Shown: positions 15,501-24,500 of the stretch, piece by piece | How the letters are laid out: each line of letters opens with the position of its first letter | Position numbering within the stretch: position 1 is the stretch's first letter | Origin: Bolinopsis microptera | Taxonomy: Eukaryota > Ctenophora > Tentaculata > Lobata > Bolinopsidae | Reading direction: 5' to 3' | NCBI RefSeq assembly: GCF_026151205.1 | Contig: NC_087072.1 | Span: 11,632,169 to 11,696,168 of the forward strand | DNA: 64,000 bases | Notes under the pieces: generated by a model | What the model saw: only the letters and a program-made list of their open reading frames with translations | Database searches by the model: none | What the model was told of the DNA's origin: nothing | Made by a program: the position numbers and the translations under genes

Positions 15501-18500
15501 GTAGCTTTCTAATGAGGTCACTTTGATATCCAGATCTGCTCTGTCTAAAAGCTTCTTCTCCTCATTACTAAGCCATTAGTGAAAGAGAAAGATCTCCGTT
15601 TTGGGTATATCGGCTTCTGTAATTCGGCATTTAGCCATGTGACAAGTCTCGTGACATACTGTACTCGGAGTATATATACATACAGCACATACGTGCTGTA
15701 CTCGGAGTATAATAGGTGCTGTACTCGGAGTATAATATGTGCTGTACTCGGAGTATAATACGTGCTCTACTCGGAGTATAATACGTGCTCTACTCGGAGT
15801 ATAATACGTGCTCTACTCGGAGTATAATACGTGCTCTACTCGGAGTATAATAATTGGTAACTGCACGGAAATTACTATAGTTGACCGTGTACACATTACC
15901 ACAGAGTTACTCTTGCTAACCTCCCTTATTACTTTACTATAGTTCGCAACAATATATTCAACTTTAATTGAACATATGATATGTTATATCATTTTTTGAG
16001 CTACATATCAGTACTACAGCTAGTGTAGCTGTACAACTGCTACTCAGCTTTAGAATTTGCTGGAAATAAGCGGATATAGACATAGCACGGATTAAGTGGT
16101 AAATAATTATGCAGTTACGACTAGTATACTACTGTAAAGAATATCACAATTACTAAACATTCTTTAACCATTCTGTACAGTATGACGTATACTAGTATGT
16201 AGTATGTAACCATTCTGTACAGTATGATGTATGTAGTATGTAGTATGTAACCATTCTGTACAGTATGATTTATGTAGTATGTAGTATGTCGTATGTAATC
16301 ATTCTGTACAGTATGTAGTATGTAGTATAGTATTAATGCTTTTTATGCAAACAAGTGAAAACGAATCTTTTATGTCATGTTTCCAGGGTTTGGACTGGAA
16401 TTGCTCGCTTAAAGAACTTCCATCGCGTTACATTAATCGCATTATAATTTTCTGAAACATATATTACATTTACAATAAATTATGCAATATCACAACATTA
16501 CAATCAACAAAATAAATTTAATCGCAGAATCTCAAATACAAATAATCAAATAAAGTAGTATGTAACCATTCTGTTCAGTATGTAGTGTGAAGTATGTAGC
16601 CATCCTGCTCGTTTTTAGTACATCATCTGTATTACAGCATCAGTATTACCAAACGAACTATGATTGCGCAATTTTCTGACCCACAGTAATCGGGGATCAA
16701 TTACAAAAAAAAAATACTCTGGCACTACAAATTATAGGCAATAATCTCTTTTATAATCCGAAAGTGTCTGTTTGTTTGTCTGTTCGCTCAAGTGCAAATT
16801 AGACGGGAAATAAGAAGTTCCATAACAACGAAGGCGGTTGTTACGATGTACGCGCACGTGCAAAGATTTTGCGAGCAGTTTTGTTATCATATTACTTTGT
16901 CTGGACTGTTTCACATATTAATCGGCGATTCGGCTGTATCTTCGGTTTGGATGGATGTTTTTTGATGTGATCAAAAATTTCTTTCAAATATATTATTAAC
17001 TTCCTCCCTATAACCACGGGATTTCTAGTATAGATATTATATAAATAACATTATGTAATATATAATATATAGATTATATAATGTGCTCGCCTCCAGTTCA
17101 GACTATAATAGCTGATCTTTAACTACAACAAACCCTTAGTAACACAGGAGAACAGAATAATTTAGTCTCCATTAGAAGATCACTTCCTTCTATCTATTGC
17201 ATAAAGGGATGATGCACCATTGAGAACATATAATAGTACGGCATGTAATAGTACGGCATGTTATAGTACGGCACGTATCGCGTGTATACTGTATACTGCT
17301 CGAATGGAGGTATTGTATTAAGATAATATAAATCATTCCTTAACAGTTTCACATACAATGACACTTAGTGAACTACTGAAATGTCGCCGCTTATCAACAA
17401 CTGTTCTATATTCGATATCTTTGCACTGCAGCTATAATCTATATCTATTTTCAAGGAGAGTTATATATAATAATATAATATACATTATACTTTTATTGCT
17501 TATAATTATGTAGCCCGGTTGTGGAGTAGCCTGGTCGCTAATGTCCTGTCTATACTTTCTACAAGTCACGTAGTATGCTGCGTGTAATGTAAGCTACATC
17601 CCCTACATTCTCTCACAATTACATAATAAGTACCCCCCCCCCCTCCAGCCCCTCCCCCTCTAGCCCCATCCAGCTCCCCCCCTTATAAGTAGCCCAAACC
17701 CCCCCGGCGTGGCCCCCTCCCCCCCCGGCGCGGCCCCCTCCCCCTCCAGCCCCTCCCCCTTATAAGTACCCCCCCCCCCCGGGCGGCCCCCTCCCCCTCC
17801 AGTCCCATCCAGCTCCCCCCTTATAAGTTGCCCGAACCGTTATAAGTACCCCCCCGGCCCCCCCCCCCCCCCCCGCCCCCCCCCCCGCCCCCCCCCCCCC
17901 CCCCCCCCCCGAACCATTATAAGTACCCCCCCCCCCCCCAATTACCTAATTATATAGCAAATCTGTCATTAAGGGAGAGAAAGCGAGAGTGGGACATAAC
18001 GTGAGACACTTTTGTATCACATTTCCGTCACAAAATGATCAATTAAACCACTTACCACCGACCGATTTAAAAAAACTTAATCATTTGGCTTCGTCAGAGT
18101 TTTGTCGGCACTAAACCGAAAAAAACCAGTCCCATATCTCTTACTGTTATCTTGATTAAACCATTCGTAAATTACAGACAGACAGACAGACATACAGTTT
18201 TTTTTTTCAGGACAAACGTAATTCGAATTTAGCTCGATCTGACTATCCAAACTATTAAATAAATGCAGAAATAAACCTTCATTTGAAAAGAATGAACTCG
18301 AATATTTTTCGATTTGACAAATTCCTCGAACCAGTGGTGGTAGTACGTCTTACCAAAAAGAATTATTTCAATTGGGCACTCACTGACTAAGCTATTAAGG
18401 CCAACTTATGCCCACTGACTTTTGGCCCACCCTGTATATTCACTACAATGTGTGACGCTGGGAACTTACACGGAAATATGTTTTGATTGAAATAAATTTT

Positions 18501-21500
18501 CGTGCACATACAGAATGAATGGTTAATAATTTAATATATATGTAGACCAAGGTCTGTGCACGGGATGCTTCCTGGAAGAATCCAGTTCTTTTAGCGGGGC
18601 ACCCTACCTAAAGCCAAATTGAGATATAATAATCATATTCCTAGAGAAATAATCAGAAATCGAATACCAATCAAATAATATGATATATAGGAGTAGTAAC
18701 CATATTTACTATGCAAAATGCCCCAACCACATAGTGTAAATTTATATAGAATTCAAATTCCATATCATCATTAAACCTCAATAGTCAATATAATAGCCCA
18801 AGCAAAATTAAATAACTTCTTATATACCTTACTGTCATACTACAAATTAATTAAACATTTGAAATCTGTTAACCAGAGAATAAATTTCTAAAAAAAAAAA
18901 ATTTGTTTTCCTAAACCTAATGCAAGTGAAATAATTTAGATGCAATAATGAATGCCTAATGTGAGTATCATCTGTCAATGTCCTTGTAAAAAAGTCTGTA
19001 AAAGAGATATGAGTAACTAATATAGAAGAAAAAACAGGAAGTTGTCGTCTGTTGAAAAATAAATAAAATATCTAGAATATATTGCCCCATGTTATCAGGT
19101 CACTTCATTGCTCAACCAACATTTGTTTGTAATACTGCAGTATTATTCTTGTGCATGCTGGGTTGACCCCGCCCACCCCCCCCCCCCCCTTCCCCCTGCC
19201 CCCTCCCCCCGCTCATTTGTGAGCGTCTCATGACGGTTTTATTTCTTGTCTGCTTCTTCAGCTCTAATAGAAACACCTTTCCAAATCGGTGACTGTGTAG
19301 AGCTGAGATTGCTTTGATCAGTCAAGAAGCAAGGAGGTTTTGTAGCTGTGTGGACAAACTACTAGCTGTATTAAAGTTTTGCCAAAAAAGGGATAATCTC
19401 TAAAGTACCTTACCTATTACTATTAACCTTGTCACCTTGAGGAAATCGCAGTCTTTATCCGTTTATACGCTTTTATTCTAATGATTTTATATAACATCTA
19501 ACAATTAGTTCTCCTTTTAATTAGTTAACATACATGTTGTTCAGCATGTGTTGTGTGACCTAACCCCCCCCCCCGTCTGCTCTCAAAAAAATGTTGTAAT
19601 TATCAAGCGAGTAGGGGAGTGAGCGACAAATGACATATTCAGTATTCACCAGCTATTACAACAGGAATTTGTACTGTGTCACCAAATACAAGGTCCGACA
19701 CCTGTTAAACAATAACATTGTCGCCAGCAGTATACAGCAGGGGACCTCGTACAGTCGTTTTATACACACTGCGCTGGAGCTTGAGTCATAAAGAGTATTT
19801 ATAGTATAAGGGGCGGGGGGTTATGACCCTTCAACCATGTTTTGTTCTAGAAGGAATATAAATGTTAATTTGTTATGACCCTTCAACCATGTTTTGTTCT
19901 AGAAGGAATATAAATGTAAGTTTGTTATGACCCTTCAAACATGTTTTGTTCTAGAAGGAATATAAATGTTTATTTGTTATGACCCTTCAACCATGTTTTG
20001 TTCTAGAAGGAATGTTTAGTGAGTGACATGTCAGCAAGTTTGAGAAGAGCTTATGAAATATTCAACTCTCATATGTTATTTTACGTGGTAAAATGATAAC
20101 GAACGCATATTTACATTTACCTCACATTAGTTACAGTAGTACTATTACTATCTCACATTATCCACATTAACAAGAATTAAATGTGTTATTTATAATAACA
20201 TAGCGTAGACTTGTGATTTAAAATACAGCAAGAAAAGGTGAGTGAGAACTGGTTAAAATGAAGATTGCTTAGTTCCCCCCCCCCCCCCCTAACACGTTCT
20301 GTTACAATAAAACTCAGCGGGCGGAAATTTATATCGCACGCCCCTGCGCGTGCGATATATTATACTAGAAACCCGCTAGTCGAAAGCTTTGTTCAAGGAA
20401 ATTTTAAAAATCAGTTATGTTTTAATTTCTCTTCATCATATAGCTCTGTTATACTGTAGACATAATGGAATTTATCTAACAATGGCGACAGCGTTGTTAG
20501 TATTCGGATTCCCAAAACGATACTTTTTACCGCATCAAAAAATACCAATCACAACCAAAGTTATGAATATAAGTCATAGCGTGAGCGTAAATGTGAGCTA
20601 TTTTTGAAATTATGACGTAGCATACAGCATAACAACGCGCGTAGTTAAGATGTTTTTGCTCGCGCACGTGCATTTTAACGTTGCTACGCAACAGCGCAGT
20701 AAACCTTTGCTAAAATAACGACATTATTCTAACGGTTATTTTACCTCACTTCCGACGTTAATTATAAAAAATCTAAAGCCTAAATCAAAATTCTAAGAAT
20801 TTTTTTTTTTTTTTTTTTGTCGAGGGCGCTCACTCTACCTCCCCGGATTAGCAAGGAGGCTACGTCCGCCTTGTGGCTAACGTCTGATGGAGCTCCTTTG
20901 GACTGCAGGCTTTGTACCTTTTGCTCTGCTTGGCATGGGGTTCGCAGAGCCCGGTACGTCCAAAAGACATAACATAGTTATGACCCGGTGGATCGGCGAT
21001 GACCCTAAGGTTATCTGCCATAATGATCCGTCATCGAGAGACTCCATAGAACCCGTCTGGAGTCAGGTGTCGAAACACCCTCCCGGAAAAGGTAGTGCGT
21101 TACTTCGAGGAACTACCACCGCATTATGCTAGCGGGCCTGCCCTGGTGATCCTCGAGGTTGTGTCGTGCTTTTAGTATTTTGGAGGATCGAGTTGGGATG
21201 AAATTAAACTCGAACCCTGGTGTGATGTTCCTTTGGTTTATCTTTGGTGTATTTAACTTTTGACGTCCCTTTGTTTCAGATTGTTTTGTTATGCTGCGCG
21301 CGGCTGTCTCGCGCTCTCGTGGAGTGCTGATTTTGGTCCTTTCTATACTGGTTTGTCTTGGCGCTTTCCAGATTCTTCCTGTTGTAGAGCGCTCGCTTTG
21401 GAGTTTTAGTAATATTCCGTGGTTTAACATGGTTTTGCGGCTGGTTCAATAATGTCATTTTTCCATGACTGGATGGGTTATTTTTGTCCACTTTCCGTGG

Positions 21501-24500
21501 CGGAGTAGAGAGTGCCAGTCTCTGTGTTTGAACTGCTGATGTGATTGAGTGAGTGAGATGCTGCATTGCTACTGGCTGACTCGCCAGCAGCAATGCAGGT
21601 CCAAGAAGAGAGAAGGAGAGACACTGTCCGTTTTCTGGGTGTGCCACCACCGACAGTGCTCCCACTTCTGTGGGGCTGAGAGTGTTGGCTCCAAGAACCA
21701 GCCGTGAGCGTACAGTGCCTGACCCCCTCTATGGTTAACTGACCCAGCACCACCTCTGATGGAAGATGTGGTTCGGATTGGACTTCGCTAGGATTTGTCA
21801 GTTTTTCTGTAGACACTAATGCTCCCTCGAGGAAAGACATGAGCCCCGGCGAAGCTGACCAATAACGTGACAAGGATTCTCACCCTGAAAATTCTAAGAA
21901 TGCTATAGCCTATTCCTATCCTTTTTCTACAACCCTGCTAAAAATGGCGAGGTTTCAACTCCATTTGCGAGCTGGGTTTGATTTCACCAGAGGGTCATTT
22001 TGAGGTCGATTTTCGGTGTTTTTTCTTCTATGTCCCCGTTGCCGGGGAAATTTTGTCAAGTTTAAATTATAGTATAGATGTATATGTCTCGGGCGCCAGC
22101 CCGAGGACGACATATCTTCGTATAGCCCGGAGGGCCCGTTCGGCCCGAGTGCTATACGAAATTCCGCCCGCGAGGCGAGTATGTTATATTATATTATATC
22201 CACAAGCGGGCGCTTTTCACGAAGCTTCACAGTTTTCAACAATCATAGCAAATAAAAGTAAAAGATTTCGGACTCAAGTTGCAAATTAACGAGAAAATCA
22301 TGATGCTTTTGCCTTTGGTTGAAGATGCAGAACAGGGCAACATTACTGATTATAGAACACAATAGAAGAATAGAAAACCCACGTACTATAATGGTATTAC
22401 ACACCAACCATATCGATGAACAGTCAACGGGATGTTAATCACTTATTAAACTTCAATTTATTATTATTATATCATCTAATATTTATATGCCGTCTGTTGC
22501 GAAAAGTTGGAATTAAAATCAGCTGGTAAGTGGTAAACTGAGATGTAAAGCGTAGTTTTAAGAAGTAACACCCCCCTGCGCACGCCACCCCCCTGCGCAA
22601 GTCACCCCCCTGCGCATGCCACCCCCCCCCCCCCCCCCTGCACACGCCAATGGTCACCACAGACCTCCTCAGGTGACCAAGAGAAGATTCTCGATGTTTT
22701 TTCACAAATATAACATTGTACACTTGGTATACACATTACACTATACACGCTACTAATACACGGAAACGTAACGTGTTATGAAGTTTACAAATGCCTTATA
22801 CTCGCTGTATATAGTGAGGCTATCTGTAGTAACCAATGAGACGCTCTGTAGTAACCACTTTGTATTAACGAACACGATTTTCAACACATTAAAAGGATTT
22901 GAAAAATGTATGGTTGTGTTTAACATTTGCAACTAAACGTACCGTACTGTGACGTCAGACTGTGACGTCAGACTTTTCTACCGGAGGATCCTGTAAACTG
23001 TATGGCTTTGTTTCATCACTTATATTTATAGAATCACTGTACTGTTCCTACAGCTGATGATATGAAATACCTGGTTTACACTCATGTTTTAAACGCCCAC
23101 TTTTTCCAATGTAGAGTGTTTGATTACACGTTTATATATAGTATGTAATGTATGTAATGTATGTAACGTATGTAAAGTATGTAACATGTACTCAACGTAT
23201 AAGTTTACAGTGCGGTTATCTTGACCTGGTTTTACTTAATTACTAACCTTAATTCCATTTTTATACCACTTCATACACGTTACTCGATAATTGATAAAGA
23301 GTATGTAATTGATCTTATATCAAGGTTAAATGAATCTGAGCACTTATGTTGAAGATGTTTACACTTCATAACACCTGCACGTGAACTTTTTCAACGTGTC
23401 TAAACATTGTGTCAAAAGATTTTTGTAATTAATTGTCCCGTGTAAGCTGTAACTTGCTAAGTGTTGTGCGTTTGTGATTCGTTAAGTATTCGATGTTATA
23501 AGGTTTATCGCTTCCTTCTTGTATGTATTAACATTGCGATCGGGCCTCGGGGCTGTCTTAAGATCGGTCCAAACTCCTTGGGGAAAAACTCCGAATTCCG
23601 TTGGAACACGCGGCTTTGAGGTTTATGTGTTTTATTACACTCCTGTTAGAAGATAGTCGACGCGCAGTGGCGCGCAAGCCGCGCTTTTTAAGGCGGTTCA
23701 TTTCTTCGTCATAAATAAATAAATCGCGTTTTAAGAAAGTTTTGTGTTCGTCAACAAGCTAAGACGAATGACGATGCTTCAAAAAAATACGAAAAGGCAA
23801 AAAATGTAACGAATAACACTGCTATTTTACAGGAGGGGTGTTGCAGGACCATTTGTTTCCCAACATTTGTGTGGGTGGTGTTTCTGTTCATCGTGCTGCT
23901 TGCTGTCTTCTCTGGGTACTGTCTCTACATGCTTTTGAGGGAGTATTACCAGCAGACTTTCTTCAACTCAATCGGAGTGGAGGGCATCTATGTTCTCATC
24001 GTACTATTCTACCTCTTCGCACTTTTCCAGATCCTCGCTCAAAGAAAGGTTAGTTTCAATTCTTGTAACAGCAAACATCTAATTCGATCGCAAGGGAGGG
24101 AGGGACAGACAAATGCAACACAGCAAATGCTCCCCCTAACAACCCTCCTTTAATCAGATTTACTTTCAGATAATCGTGTCTGGAGAGAACATCTTGGGAG
24201 AGCTGAGAAAACCGTTCAAATGTCTCCACAGTCGCCCCTACCTCTTCGTCTACATCTCCGTTCTCATTTTCTTCTCGCTTGCTGCGCTGGGTGTGACCGC
24301 CTTCTACGGAGTCAAGGTATGTTTTCAGAACACACCAAACTTCTTGTTTCGAAAGATGAATAAGATAGTCCCTAGTTCCTCGACATTTTTACACATTCAT
24401 CATTTAAATTTCAATTTCAGGCGTTTGATGTGTACAAGAGTGCAGAAGGTGATGCTAGGACCACCAATATTGCGATCGTGGGAGCCTTCTCGGGTATGGC

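Larger units (their letters stand above)
15146..20310. other. intronic repeat-rich stretch without a gene
   Basis: Contains short tandem arrays (15656-15852, 16166-16330, 19843-20010), C-rich tracts (17630-17940, 19165-19210) and otherwise AT-rich sequence. I found no exon with convincing splice signals and no RNA gene. Confidence 0.4.
20317..22172. mobile_element. possible inverted-repeat element carrying a nested retroposon
   Basis: GCGGGCGGAAATTT at the left and its inverse AAATTCCGCCCGC at the right, each beside a GC-rich palindrome (GCACGCCCCTGCGCGTGC; CTCGGGCGCCAGCCCGAG), suggest terminal inverted repeats of one element into which the retroposon at 20801-21887 inserted. Part of its left side (20362-20575) recurs at 43924-44130. 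Confidence 0.45.

Noticed and set aside
21113-21873. Three overlapping minus frames as host genes
   Set aside because: They lie inside a retroposon bounded by target duplications and show no recognised domain.
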